DNA of 64,000 nt from contig DASRWI010000043.1 in NCBI GenBank assembly GCA_035654655.1, positions 1 through 64,000 of the forward strand, read 5' to 3'. Made by a program: the position numbers and the translations under genes. Numbering within the stretch: the first letter of the stretch is position 1; each line of letters opens with the position of its first letter. Below are positions 8,722 through 16,858 of this stretch, in pieces. The notes beneath the pieces are model-generated. The model searched no databases. It was not told where the DNA came from and saw only the letters and a list, made by a program, of their open reading frames with translations. The DNA is from DASRWI01 sp035654655 (lineage in GTDB: Bacteria > Bacteroidota > Ignavibacteria > Ignavibacteriales > Ignavibacteriaceae).

Positions 8722-9450
8722 TTATTTAAGCGTAGTTAAAATATATTTAACAATTCTCTTATTAACTTGTCCCAATCTAGATTTTCCGTCAATTTTTTCA
8801 CATGCTGCACCTCTAATGCAAACCACATCAACTCCAGTTTTCCATAAATCTGGTAATTGTTCTTTAGTAATGCTACCAGCCAACCAAGCTTCTTTCCCTA
8901 TTTTATGTAAATCAGTTACAAACTTTTTTAATTCCTTAATCGTGTAATAATCCAACAAACCTTTCCCTATATCTTTATTAAATGTATCGATAAGTAATCC
9001 ATCACAATTAATTTTTTTTGCTAATTTGGGACCATCTTTTAATGGATCAAATTTTTTTGAATATTTTAGTTCAGGAAAAACTGCCGGAAATACTTTCTTT
9101 TTAGGAAACCAGTGCCTCACTGTCCTTACAATAGTATCTCCAAGGTCAGAAGCTTCATCATAGTTTAAACCAGCAAAACCAAGTTTTATATAATCTGCTC
9201 CAGCTAATGCTACTCCTAATGCAGCCTGACAAGAACTACTTTTTATTTTTTGTTTTTCACCTATATTTGTCGAGATAGGAATTTTTTTGAATCTATTTCT
9301 ATCAAGTATATTTCTTACACTCAAAATATTTAGAGGGTAGACTGTTCCTAATGCTGAAATAGGATATTCCACATCCGCAATATGCGCTCCACCTTTAATT
9401 GCTTCAAGAGCTTCAATCGGGCCACGAACACTAACAAGTAATCTTCCCAT
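8722..9450 (-). CDS. MfnB-like (4-HFC-P synthase family) TIM-barrel protein
   Basis: A 242-residue homologue of (5-formylfuran-3-yl)methyl phosphate synthase, which makes the furan precursor of methanofuran from two glyceraldehyde-3-phosphate molecules. Family segments are LLVSVRGPIEALEAIKGGA (4-22), ADYIKLG (K89), LLIDTFNKD (D155, K159), WLAGSI and VCIRGAACE. The lysine of the usual DVKNP motif (Lys27 in Methanocaldococcus jannaschii MfnB, from memory) is Glu28 here (ADVEYP), so the reaction may differ. It is the first gene of a tightly spaced six-gene operon; only one base separates it from the PtuA-like gene. No other methanofuran gene is visible. Confidence 0.72.
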   Translation of the reverse strand: MGRLLVSVRGPIEALEAIKGGAHIADVEYPISALGTVYPLNILSVRNILDRNRFKKIPISTNIGEKQKIKSSSCQAALGVALAGADYIKLGFAGLNYDEASDLGDTIVRTVRHWFPKKKVFPAVFPELKYSKKFDPLKDGPKLAKKINCDGLLIDTFNKDIGKGLLDYYTIKELKKFVTDLHKIGKEAWLAGSITKEQLPDLWKTGVDVVCIRGAACEKIDGKSRLGQVNKRIVKYILTTLK

Positions 9451-9739
9451 AAATAACCATATTAAATAATAAATTTGAAAATAATCGATAATTCTGTAAT
9501 ATACAAAAAATTAAACTCTTAATTAACTTAAATAAAGAGATATAAAGGTGATCAAAAATATAAACCATCATTTTCATAAACTAACTGAAATGAAATGAGT
9601 ATACTATCGTTACTAAGTAAAGAAGTGGCGGAAATGAATATTCCCAAGTTCTTTGACTTATGATCATAATTCTTGTCTTGGCTCCACTAGGTGAGAATGG
9701 TTAGAAACTTCTTTCTAGAAGATAATGAGAGTTTATTAT
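9451..9739. other. Upstream region of the mfnB-like operon
   Basis: AT-rich non-coding stretch. The minus-strand promoter of the six-gene operon must lie here, but I see no convincing sigma-70 or Bacteroidota-type boxes. No open frame of useful length is present on either strand. Confidence 0.35.
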
Positions 9740-10146
9740 GTATAAATTGAAGTCCTTTTAATTCAACATAAATCTAATAGAAGAAGATGTTAAATTAAAT
9801 TAGCCTTTTATTTATATAAAACCTATCCTGAACAATAATCTTCCTGATAAGTATGATACAAAAATAAATTCATTTTTTGCTGAGTTAAGTGGCGGGTCAA
9901 AAACAAAGAGTATTCTTAGCTCGATGTATATTGAACAATCCTTCAATATTAATTTTTGCTGAAACCTTTAATGCTTTAGACCTTAAAATTGATTTGGAAG
10001 TAAAAGAAACAATTAAAACTTTATTTTCAAATACTACGTATATCTTTATTTCTCATGGTGAGATATCTAATAATTATTACGATAAAATATTTGTAATAGA
10101 CAATGAAACCATATCATTTAGTTGCACTAATGAACGAAATTATTAA
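9740..10146 (+). pseudogene. Decayed ABC-transporter ATPase
   Basis: The remains of an ABC ATPase in at least two frames. One frame gives NLIEEDVKLN, a stop, then NNLPDKYDTKINSFF and AELSGG. The next frame takes up the same signature as AGQKQRVFLARCILNNPS, so a one-base loss interrupts LSGGQKQR near 9889. Walker B reads ILIFAETFNALD where ILIFDEPFNALD is expected, so the catalytic acidic pair is damaged, and ISHG stands where the switch histidine (SH) is expected. The N-terminal half with Walker A is missing. Confidence 0.75.
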
Positions 10147-10874
10147 AATTAGTATATGACAATTACAAAATCTTACTGAATAGAAAATATTTATTTATAT
10201 CCATAATAACACTCTTACTGATTATGTTTTTAAGTTTATATTTTTTTATTTTTAGTCAAAATCGACAATAAGGTACTTTACGACTACATTAGAATTAAGT
10301 AATAGCATGGACCATTTAATATAAAGCAGATAAGGGGACGTCTATTGTCGAAAAATCTATTGTGAAAAACTCACTTATTCTCTTGTCTTCTTGTTAATGG
10401 AATTGCTACGCTCGGATACAACAACGCGACTATATATTTAACTGCGCGTCTGCAATTAGCCTTACTACCTAATTGAAAGATTTCAGATAATAATTAAAAT
10501 CCTCAATAACTTCATAGTATAATCCAAATTTTAAAACATATCATTCAGGACATAGAGTTCAGAATCTTTTTTATTTTCTTTTTCGATTTTGGAAGCGGAT
10601 AAACAAAAAAAATAATAAATTTACAAACGTTAAAATTCCTGTTTGACCTGACTGGTCAATATGCTGGACATTTGTTTAAAGATTAAAGAAGATTATCATA
10701 ACGTAATTGTTAATTTTACAGAGGCTGATTTTCCTTTCTTTAAAATTGGGTGTGTGTTGTCCATAATAATTGGATCAGGGAAGATACTACACCAATCATT
10801 ATTGAAAGTTTATTTGTCAGTATAATAGACCCCTTTGCATATCTGGTATGATGAGAAGTATTTAGACAATTTGA
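10147..10874. other. Non-coding, decayed sequence
   Basis: There is no intact gene. A short plus-strand frame just after the ABC remnant (about 10150-10272) encodes one hydrophobic segment (KYLFISIITLLLIMFLSLYF) and could be the remnant of a membrane subunit. Another short frame at 10768-10851 reads WIREDTTPIIIESLF and stops. The rest shows scattered stops in all frames. Confidence 0.4.
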
Positions 10875-11160
10875 AAAGGAAAAAACTCTGTAAAGGAGCA
10901 CAAATTCAAATACAGTAAGATTCTAATCGAGACCGGCCAACTGTTCGGCAGACAAAAATCTTTCATTCAACTGCCCGATTCCGGATATGGTCTTAATTAT
11001 TTGATTTTTCACGAACTGGTTCATACCCAATGACCATACAGAAATTTTGGACAGAATTGAAAATCTGAATATCAAGAAGCAATAAAATAGTTAGACAAAG
11101 AATGGATATATTCTATTATTCAGATGTCTAGAAATTTGAACTCAAATAAACCAGTTTAAG
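10875..11160 (+). pseudogene. Decayed YgjP/M48-like zinc metallopeptidase
   Basis: A frame from 10875 to TGA 11031-11033 encodes KYSKILIETGQLFG and then LNYLIFHELVHTQ, with a clear HExxH zinc motif. After the stop, YRNFGQN, a stop, then SEYQEAIK, another stop, and LDKEWIYSII follow in a pattern like the region after HExxH in YgjP (DUF45) peptidases. Several stops interrupt it, so it is not functional. The family call rests on motif order only. Confidence 0.45.
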
Positions 11161-11286
11161 ATTTTACAAGCAAATCACCTTTCCATCAATTACACTTATG
11201 CTAACTGTATACTAAGGAAGAGGTAATTTGAAGGAGGGAATTAAAAAAAAGGTATAAGAAAGGTATAACAACTCAATGAGGTTTTT

Positions 11287-11994
11287 ATGTCTTTCACGAT
11301 TGGTGCTGACCCTGAACTCATATGCAGGCTAAATGGAAAGTTTGTACCGGCATATAATTACTTCAAAGCAAATTCATCTTTTGGTCTGGATGGATGTGAA
11401 GCTACAGCTGAAATAAGACCAGGCTACTCTGAATCCCCTCTCGATCTTACTTCTAAAGTATTTCAGATACTAGAGTATGGTCATGATAAAGCTCCTGATT
11501 TGGAATTCTATTCAGGACACTTCGTTGATAATTATGCTATAGGCGGACACATTCATTTTTCAATCGAACCTACTGGAAAGATTATCAATGCTCTTGATGT
11601 TGTGCTTGGTTCTTTAAGCAACTGCATTGATGATAAGTCTCAGAGATTAAAAAGAGAAACAACAGGTTACGGGAAGAAATCTGCATACCGAAAAAAATCA
11701 TATGGTTTTGAATATCGGACACCTGGCTCTTTTCTGCTCTCACCTTCTGTTACTCTTGTTAATCTTACTCTTTCTAAGCTTGCGATTATTGGAGTTCTGG
11801 AAGATAGTATTGATTTCACTGAACTTAAGCAAAGACAGCATAGCTGCACTTTCTTAAGACACCTAAAACATAATCTTTATACTATTCCTGATGATTGCAC
11901 AGAAGGACTTAAAGAATTAGATACTCTCCTCAACAAGAAAATAAATTGGGATGAGAACATTCTTCCTAATTGGGGAATTAAGGTGGCAGCATGA
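11287..11994 (+). CDS. Phage-type COOH-NH2 amidoligase (phiEco32-like)
   Basis: A 235-residue protein with the pattern of the phiEco32-like COOH.NH2 ligase type 2 family, glutamine-synthetase-fold amidoligases. It starts IGADPELICR, has GLDGCEATAEIRPGY with the acidic metal/ATP residues at about 33-47, and GGHIHFS at about 87-93, followed by FEYRTPGSFLLSP. Such enzymes join an amine to a carboxylate in peptide or small-molecule modification. The gene overlaps the next one by 4 bp and opens an operon with a class II glutamine amidotransferase, a pairing also predicted in phages (Iyer and co-workers, 2009). An ATGAGG site precedes the start. Confidence 0.72.
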   Translation: MSFTIGADPELICRLNGKFVPAYNYFKANSSFGLDGCEATAEIRPGYSESPLDLTSKVFQILEYGHDKAPDLEFYSGHFVDNYAIGGHIHFSIEPTGKIINALDVVLGSLSNCIDDKSQRLKRETTGYGKKSAYRKKSYGFEYRTPGSFLLSPSVTLVNLTLSKLAIIGVLEDSIDFTELKQRQHSCTFLRHLKHNLYTIPDDCTEGLKELDTLLNKKINWDENILPNWGIKVAA

Positions 11995-12593
11995 GATGTT
12001 CTAATTGTAATGATGTCATTCCAGATGGCGAAGTCCGGTGGGCTTATGACGATTGTTATTGTTCTGACTGCTTCGACGATAATTATACTTATTGCAGTCA
12101 TTGCGATGAAGTAATCGTTCGTAACCTAACCATATATGATGACGATGGAGAACCTTTCTGTAATGATTGCTGGAGTAATGAGAATGATGATGACGCTCCT
12201 GATAATCCTGATGTATCTGAAGCTGACAGAGAGCTGATTGTGCATTTATCAAGAAACTGGCTCCAAGGTAACATCGAAAATAAAAGACTCATCACCATTA
12301 ACAAAAACGATTATCATCTGCAAGCAATTAAAGATAAAGTCGGACTTGTTGAAAAATCAATCTACATATTTGGATTGCAGGACAGGGATGAATATCAAAT
12401 TTCTGCTAGTTCAAACATAATCGAAGATGTTAAAGAATTTATTCTTCTTAATCTTTCTGGGATTAAAATATCTGAAGGAAGCGGCTGCAATAGATTAGGA
12501 ATAAGTCTTTCGCTTCGTAAAAACAATTCTTCAGAAATATTAAAGCTCATCAGGAAAATAACAACTCAAGTTAAAAAACCACTTCTTCAATAA
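11991..12593 (+). CDS. Cysteine-rich zinc-ribbon protein
   Basis: A 200-residue protein. The first 65 residues carry at least four CxxC/CxxH-type knuckles (CSNC, CYCSDC, YCSHC, CNDC), forming a tandem zinc-ribbon or LIM-like module. An acidic linker (ENDDDDAPDNPD) follows, then an alpha/beta domain without a family I recognise. It starts inside the amidoligase gene and ends 20 bp before the amidotransferase gene. The context suggests that it is an adaptor or a carrier protein for the amidoligase reaction. Confidence 0.55.
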   Translation: MRCSNCNDVIPDGEVRWAYDDCYCSDCFDDNYTYCSHCDEVIVRNLTIYDDDGEPFCNDCWSNENDDDAPDNPDVSEADRELIVHLSRNWLQGNIENKRLITINKNDYHLQAIKDKVGLVEKSIYIFGLQDRDEYQISASSNIIEDVKEFILLNLSGIKISEGSGCNRLGISLSLRKNNSSEILKLIRKITTQVKKPLLQ

Positions 12594-12613
12594 AATATTT
12601 TAAGGAGTAATAT

Positions 12614-13486
12614 ATGTGCGGAATACTAGGCTATTATTCCTTTGGGAAAGCTCTGCCTGATAAACAAAAACTTGCAATGATGTTTTCGGAACTCCAGATA
12701 AGAGGAGCAGATGCATCAGGCTTTGCGTATGTAAAAGATAGGTGTCTTAATGTTGTTAAGGCACCAGTCCCATCCTCTGAACTTGTTAAGCAAGAGGATT
12801 GGAGAAAGCTAATACTTCCCAAAGTATTGATTCTACATGCCCGAGCAAAGACTCAGGGCTCGGAGAAAAACAACAAAAACAACCACCCCATCCACAATAA
12901 GCAAATAGCCATAGTTCATAATGGCATCATCTATAACGATAAGGAGATATTCGGATTAAATCAGAAAAGAGATGCTGAAGTAGATAGTGAAGCAATATTA
13001 GCACTTCTGGAGAAGCCAGGTAAAGCAGATAAATTAAAAAGAATATTCGATTTACTTGAAGGCTCGTTTGCTTTTGCAGCTATAGACAAAAACTATCCTG
13101 ATACTCTCATACTTGTTAAGAAAGATAATCCATTAGAATTATACTACGATGAATCAGATGATATACTTTACTTCTGCAGCGAGGCAGATATAATCAGGAA
13201 TGCAATGAACATAAATAAAATATTAAAGAGAGGTTTTAATCTTGGTGAGGGAAACTTCCATCATTATGATATGGAGAATAATCACGCTTTGATTATCAAT
13301 AAAGATGGTGTGGATACCTATAAGAAATATTATCCAAAAACATCTTACAGAAGTTATGATTTCTTTGATGATGGTTATCCTGTAGAATGCCCACATTGTT
13401 TAGGTAATACTCTTTTTAGAACAGGCAGATTAACTAACAGGTGCCAGAACTGCGGAATGGAAATTATGGAGGAGGAAATATTTTAA
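12614..13486 (+). CDS. Class II glutamine amidotransferase with C-terminal zinc ribbon
   Basis: A 290-residue Ntn-type glutaminase. Cys2 after the initiator Met (MCGILGYY) is the nucleophile. QIRGADASGFAY, ILHARAKTQG and IAIVHNGIIYN are the typical glutamine-site motifs, and GSFAFAAID follows. Residues about 255-282 add a four-cysteine ribbon (CPHC and CQNC) absent from most free-standing glutaminases. No synthetase domain is fused, so ammonia is probably passed to the amidoligase encoded two genes upstream. AGGAGT precedes the start, and the stop overlaps the next start (TAATG). Confidence 0.8.
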   Translation: MCGILGYYSFGKALPDKQKLAMMFSELQIRGADASGFAYVKDRCLNVVKAPVPSSELVKQEDWRKLILPKVLILHARAKTQGSEKNNKNNHPIHNKQIAIVHNGIIYNDKEIFGLNQKRDAEVDSEAILALLEKPGKADKLKRIFDLLEGSFAFAAIDKNYPDTLILVKKDNPLELYYDESDDILYFCSEADIIRNAMNINKILKRGFNLGEGNFHHYDMENNHALIINKDGVDTYKKYYPKTSYRSYDFFDDGYPVECPHCLGNTLFRTGRLTNRCQNCGMEIMEEEIF

Positions 13487-13620
13487 TGTACTCACCAAAA
13501 ATAAACCCAGAACTTGTCAGAAAGCTTTATGTATTCTCAAAGAGTAAACAGAGGCCCATGACGAAGATAGTAAACAGAATAATACAGGAATATCTTGAGA
13601 AGGAAGGCAATAAAACATAA
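13486..13620 (+). CDS. Small ribbon-helix-helix-like protein
   Basis: A 44-residue protein that reads MYSPKINPELVRKLYVFSKS, then RPMTKIVNRIIQEYLEKE. This is the strand-helix-helix layout of CopG/Arc-type DNA-binding proteins. It is joined to the amidotransferase gene by TAATG and to the next short frame by another TAATG, so it is read within the same operon. It is probably a regulator. I see no toxin partner. Confidence 0.6.
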   Translation: MYSPKINPELVRKLYVFSKSKQRPMTKIVNRIIQEYLEKEGNKT

Positions 13621-13694
13621 TGAAATTGAATATTAAAGCTATGATAAAAATAATAATTAAAGCATCTAAAATTATAAAGAAGGTAAAGTTATGA
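13620..13694 (+). CDS. Very small basic peptide
   Basis: A 24-residue frame (MKLNIKAMIKIIIKASKIIK, then KVKL) beginning at the TAATG stop-start junction with the RHH gene and overlapping the next start by 4 bp. It would be an amphipathic lysine/isoleucine helix. The stop-start coupling supports translation, but at this length it may be only a reading-through link between neighbours. Confidence 0.3.
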   Translation: MKLNIKAMIKIIIKASKIIKKVKL

Positions 13695-13786
13695 ATTGGA
13701 TATTTGTTGCGCAGGCTGTAGTGCTTGCAGTGGGAACATTATTGGAAGCATTAAACGAAAAGGATGATGATGATGATAAAAAATGA
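13691..13786 (+). CDS. Small single-span membrane protein
   Basis: A 31-residue frame with one hydrophobic helix (WIFVAQAVVLAVGTLLEAL) and an acidic, lysine-ended tail (EKDDDDDKK). AAGAAGGTAAAG precedes it as ribosome binding site. It overlaps the following gene. The layout, with a clear RBS, a membrane span and a charged tail, is typical of small phage membrane proteins. The function is unknown. Confidence 0.4.
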   Translation: MNWIFVAQAVVLAVGTLLEALNEKDDDDDKK

Positions 13787-14357
13787 AGCCGAAGAATTTA
13801 GTGCATTCATAGAAGAAATAGTAAAGGAGGCTGAAGAGAAAGAAGAGCAACTTACATACGCTCATTATGATATGATGCTTTTGGCAATCAGGAATATCAA
13901 TAATCAGATAGCAGATTACTTTGCTGAAGCAGATAAAGAAAAAGCTCTTATTGATAAATGGGTACTTGAGAAAAACTCAAAGCTCCAAAATAAAATAGAA
14001 TGGCTCGAGAAAAAGCTTGAAGCATTTATCAGAGATAAAGGATTAAAAACTATTGAACTAAGTAATGGAACACTTAAGTTTCATAAGAAGCAGGACAAAG
14101 TAGAGATAGTTGATTTTGAATTATTCTTAAAGAATGCAAAACCTGAACTGCTTACAATCATTCCTGAAAGTGCTAAGCCAAATCTGTCAAAGATTAAGGA
14201 GCAGATAAGCTATAAGAAAATACCTGGAGTTGAACTAATTAAAGGAAAAGAAGAATTTAGTTATAAAATAATTGAAAGAAAGGAGGAAGAGGATGGCAGA
14301 CAGAAAGAAATTGGAACTCCAATTAAACCAACCATGCTCAATAGAGTTGCTGTTTGA
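13773..14357 (+). CDS. Gam/Siphovirus Gp157-like protein
   Basis: About 194 residues when started at the last of four consecutive ATGs (13764, 13767, 13770, 13773). Residues about 10-90 are a highly charged helical coil, followed by IEWLEKKLEAFIRDKGLKTI and a short beta segment (GTLKFHKKQDKVEI). This coil followed by LxFxKxxxxVEI is the layout of Mu Gam and Siphovirus Gp157 proteins, which protect or bind DNA ends. It precedes an OB-fold-like protein and DUF932, which suits a phage recombination or replication module. Which of the two families it belongs to cannot be settled by eye. Confidence 0.55.
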   Translation: MIKNEAEEFSAFIEEIVKEAEEKEEQLTYAHYDMMLLAIRNINNQIADYFAEADKEKALIDKWVLEKNSKLQNKIEWLEKKLEAFIRDKGLKTIELSNGTLKFHKKQDKVEIVDFELFLKNAKPELLTIIPESAKPNLSKIKEQISYKKIPGVELIKGKEEFSYKIIERKEEEDGRQKEIGTPIKPTMLNRVAV

Positions 14358-14760
14358 TAAACCTACTGTTGGTAATAGTCAGTACGGAGAATATTATTTG
14401 TATGGAATAAGGAATGGTGATGGTTCGACTGAATATAATTTCTTTGCACCTGCAGAAGTTCATGAAAAGCTTAAGATCTTAAAGAAAGGTGATAAAGTAA
14501 CATTAACAAAACTTGCTGAGCAAAAAGGTTCTAAGATAGTTACTAAATACGATGTGCAGGTTCAGACACCTGAGAAAATAATATCAAACAATGATACTCT
14601 TCAAACAATAAAAGACAATTATTTTGAAGCTATGCTAAGCAGTTATGAAGATGCAATTAAGATACAGGAGAAGCTTAATGGAATGGTTGATGTTAACCGT
14701 ATTGCAATAACTCTTTTCATAGCCCGTTCAAAATTAAACAACAATGGTTTTGGAGGATAA
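14293..14760 (+). CDS. Hypothetical phage protein, possible OB-fold
   Basis: The start at 14293 (MADRKKLELQLN) is preferred because AAAGGAGGAAG lies just upstream; a longer frame starts at 14272. The 155-residue product has a beta-rich first half (SIELLFDKPTVG, then GDKVTLTKLAEQKGSKIVTKY) that resembles a small OB-fold, and a helical C-terminus. It overlaps the Gam-like gene and abuts DUF932. A single-stranded-DNA-binding role is possible but unproven. Confidence 0.5.
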   Translation: MADRKKLELQLNQPCSIELLFDKPTVGNSQYGEYYLYGIRNGDGSTEYNFFAPAEVHEKLKILKKGDKVTLTKLAEQKGSKIVTKYDVQVQTPEKIISNNDTLQTIKDNYFEAMLSSYEDAIKIQEKLNGMVDVNRIAITLFIARSKLNNNGFGG

Positions 14761-15507
14761 ATGATAGAAAATAAGTTAAAAGAATATCTCTTCCCTGTTC
14801 AAGAAAAGAAAGTATATTTTGAAGGAAGAGGTTCATCATTAGAAAAAACTCAGGCTTATAAAAGCATTATTCGTGTTGATACAGGTAAGCTTATTTCAAT
14901 TATGAATAATACTTATCAGTTAATCCCCAACTCTGAAATCATAAAACCTCTACTTGAACAGCTAAGTAAGTTAGATTCAAAATGGTATATCGATGAAAGC
15001 CATAGTTTTGTTCAGGATAATAGAATGCGATTACAGGTTACCTTTCCTGATTTAACATTTAATGATGGGAGATCTGATATAGCATTAAGCTTATTCCTGA
15101 ATAACAGCTATGATGGCTCTGAGGGAATCAGAATGCACTGGGGCGCGATTAGATTCATTTGTACTAACGGAATGGTCTTCGGAAAAGTGTTAAGTAAATT
15201 CTACAGTAAGCATACAAGTGGATTCAGGTTGAACAATCTAATTGAACAGGTTAATCAGACTTATGATAGCATACCAGTTATAAAAGAAAGAATTGAACTG
15301 CTTCAAGGAATGAAAGTTACTAAAACCCTTATTGAATCAGTTGATAAACAATTAGGTAAGAAAGTAATTAAACAAGTGCACAACCAAAAAAGCCCCGGTA
15401 ATCAGTGGATACTATACAACTACATTACCTGGTACATATCTCATGTAGTTGAATATAATATGAGAGCAGCTTATCAGCTGAGGTTGAGCCGGTTATTCGG
15501 ATTGTAG
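14761..15507 (+). CDS. DUF932 family phage/plasmid protein
   Basis: A 248-residue member of the DUF932 (TIGR03299-like) family. Typical segments are YQLIPNSEIIKPLLEQL, LFLNNSYDGSEGIRMHWGAI and RFICTNGMVFGK. These proteins occur widely in phages and plasmids next to recombination genes, and no reaction has been established. It starts directly after the preceding stop and closes the plus-strand operon. Confidence 0.7.
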   Translation: MIENKLKEYLFPVQEKKVYFEGRGSSLEKTQAYKSIIRVDTGKLISIMNNTYQLIPNSEIIKPLLEQLSKLDSKWYIDESHSFVQDNRMRLQVTFPDLTFNDGRSDIALSLFLNNSYDGSEGIRMHWGAIRFICTNGMVFGKVLSKFYSKHTSGFRLNNLIEQVNQTYDSIPVIKERIELLQGMKVTKTLIESVDKQLGKKVIKQVHNQKSPGNQWILYNYITWYISHVVEYNMRAAYQLRLSRLFGL

Positions 15508-15593
15508 GAGTTGAAAATTTCAACTCCTATTTTATAAATCATAAACTTCTTAGTTAGTAAAAAAGACTTTAAAAAATTCCATTATTCACGATA

Positions 15594-16160
15594 TTAAGAT
15601 TTTATTATACCTATATATTCCATATACTTTTCTTCTTTTTCTAATACTTCGTTAATTTGATCTATTGAGAATAAAATACCTTCATCCATGGCTCTCTTCT
15701 GAATAAATTTTGAAAGCACTTCCATTTCTAAAACAGGTGGGGGTTCTTGTGAAATAATTTGCTCATCTACATCAATAAAATTATTATCTTCTAAATATTC
15801 AAACTCCAGTTCTAAAATAAACGCAACATCTTCAGTATCCATACTTAACTTTATTTCTTCAGAAAGATGTTGATAAATAAATATTTCAGCATCACTATCG
15901 TAATAGAATAATTTATCCTGATTAATATTCATACTTTTCGAACATTCAATTATTATACCATTATTCTCATATATAAAATTATAATCTGAATTTGTTTTTA
16001 CGGAATTCTGAATTGTTTTTATAAGTTCCTGGCTTAAAGATAATTTGTCGAATGAAGTAACTAACCATTCACTTAATGCTTCTAGTATACTTTTAGCTTT
16101 TATCAAAAATTTTGTTTTTGTGCCATTTAATCTTAATGTAATACGATATACATTCATCAT
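15594..16160 (-). CDS. Hypothetical protein
   Basis: A 188-residue acidic protein. The N-terminus (VYRITLRLNGTKTKFLIKA) looks like a small beta-alpha domain and the C-terminus (FSIDQINEVLEKEEKYMEYI) is helical. It has no signal peptide and no recognisable family. It is convergent with the DUF932 gene. Hydrophilic composition and a sensible start context (TTGAGGATTAATG) support it as real. Confidence 0.5.
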   Translation of the reverse strand: MMNVYRITLRLNGTKTKFLIKAKSILEALSEWLVTSFDKLSLSQELIKTIQNSVKTNSDYNFIYENNGIIIECSKSMNINQDKLFYYDSDAEIFIYQHLSEEIKLSMDTEDVAFILELEFEYLEDNNFIDVDEQIISQEPPPVLEMEVLSKFIQKRAMDEGILFSIDQINEVLEKEEKYMEYIGIIKS

Positions 16161-16858
16161 TAATCCTCAAATAATTTATAATTGTTGTTGAATATGGATA
16201 AATAATAGCAATAACTATATGCAAATTCAAGAACAAAAATCTAAAACTTTAATGAATTACTTCAATTATTAAGCCAGATTTAATTACACTTTGGTAATTA
16301 AGTATTTTTGGTACATACGCATTTTAACGAAGTAAATTTTTGATGATTAATTTTTAACAAATTATATCTGGAGCAGAGAAAGATTTGTAAAAGTTCTATA
16401 TAGCCGATTTATTTTAATCCCTAAAAATTTTTAAATCCGACTTTTTATCCTGGAATAAAATGAACCCTATTGATCAGGGTAGTTTTTAATTTCAAGTAGG
16501 TTTCAAAAATCCTCTATTCTGAGATTAACTTTTATTAACCTACCCACTTTACCGCTTTATTCATTGAAACACATGAACCCCAGGTGTAAAAAAATTTGCG
16601 CGCACAACCATAGCTATATAGCAGTATGGCTATATATATTGTTGTGTTTTTTTTATTTTTTACATACTGAACTTAGAAAAAGTGGGTAATCTTGGTAAAC
16701 AAGGTTATCACCCTTAATACAGTAAGAAATCAAAGGATCTACCTACCCACTTTTAAAAACATTACCCGATAATAAATGTTAACTTAAGAAAAGAATTTTT
16801 GTGCCTATGCTGTTTTAGTTCTGCTCCTTAACATAAACACCTACTACCGGGTAACTGC
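16161..16858. repeat. Non-coding repeat-rich region, possible replication or control region
   Basis: About 700 bp without a gene. The motif TACCCACTTT occurs at 16541-16550 and 16744-16753, with an inverted copy (AAAAGTGGGTA) at 16678-16688. Between them, ATAGCTATATAG and ATGGCTATATA form a short near-repeat at about 16609-16640. A weak hairpin (ACCCT 16464-16468 with AGGGT 16476-16480) precedes TTTTT. The position beside a primase gene suits an origin or regulatory zone; nothing here proves it. Confidence 0.35.

Noticed and set aside
10380..10460. Small gene around the GCTACGCTCGGAT stretch
   Set aside because: Stops occur in all frames and no ribosome binding site is present; it is treated as decayed sequence.
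12016..12304. Minus-strand frames over the zinc-ribbon gene
   Set aside because: They are shadows of the Cys/Asp-rich plus-strand gene, with low-complexity translations.
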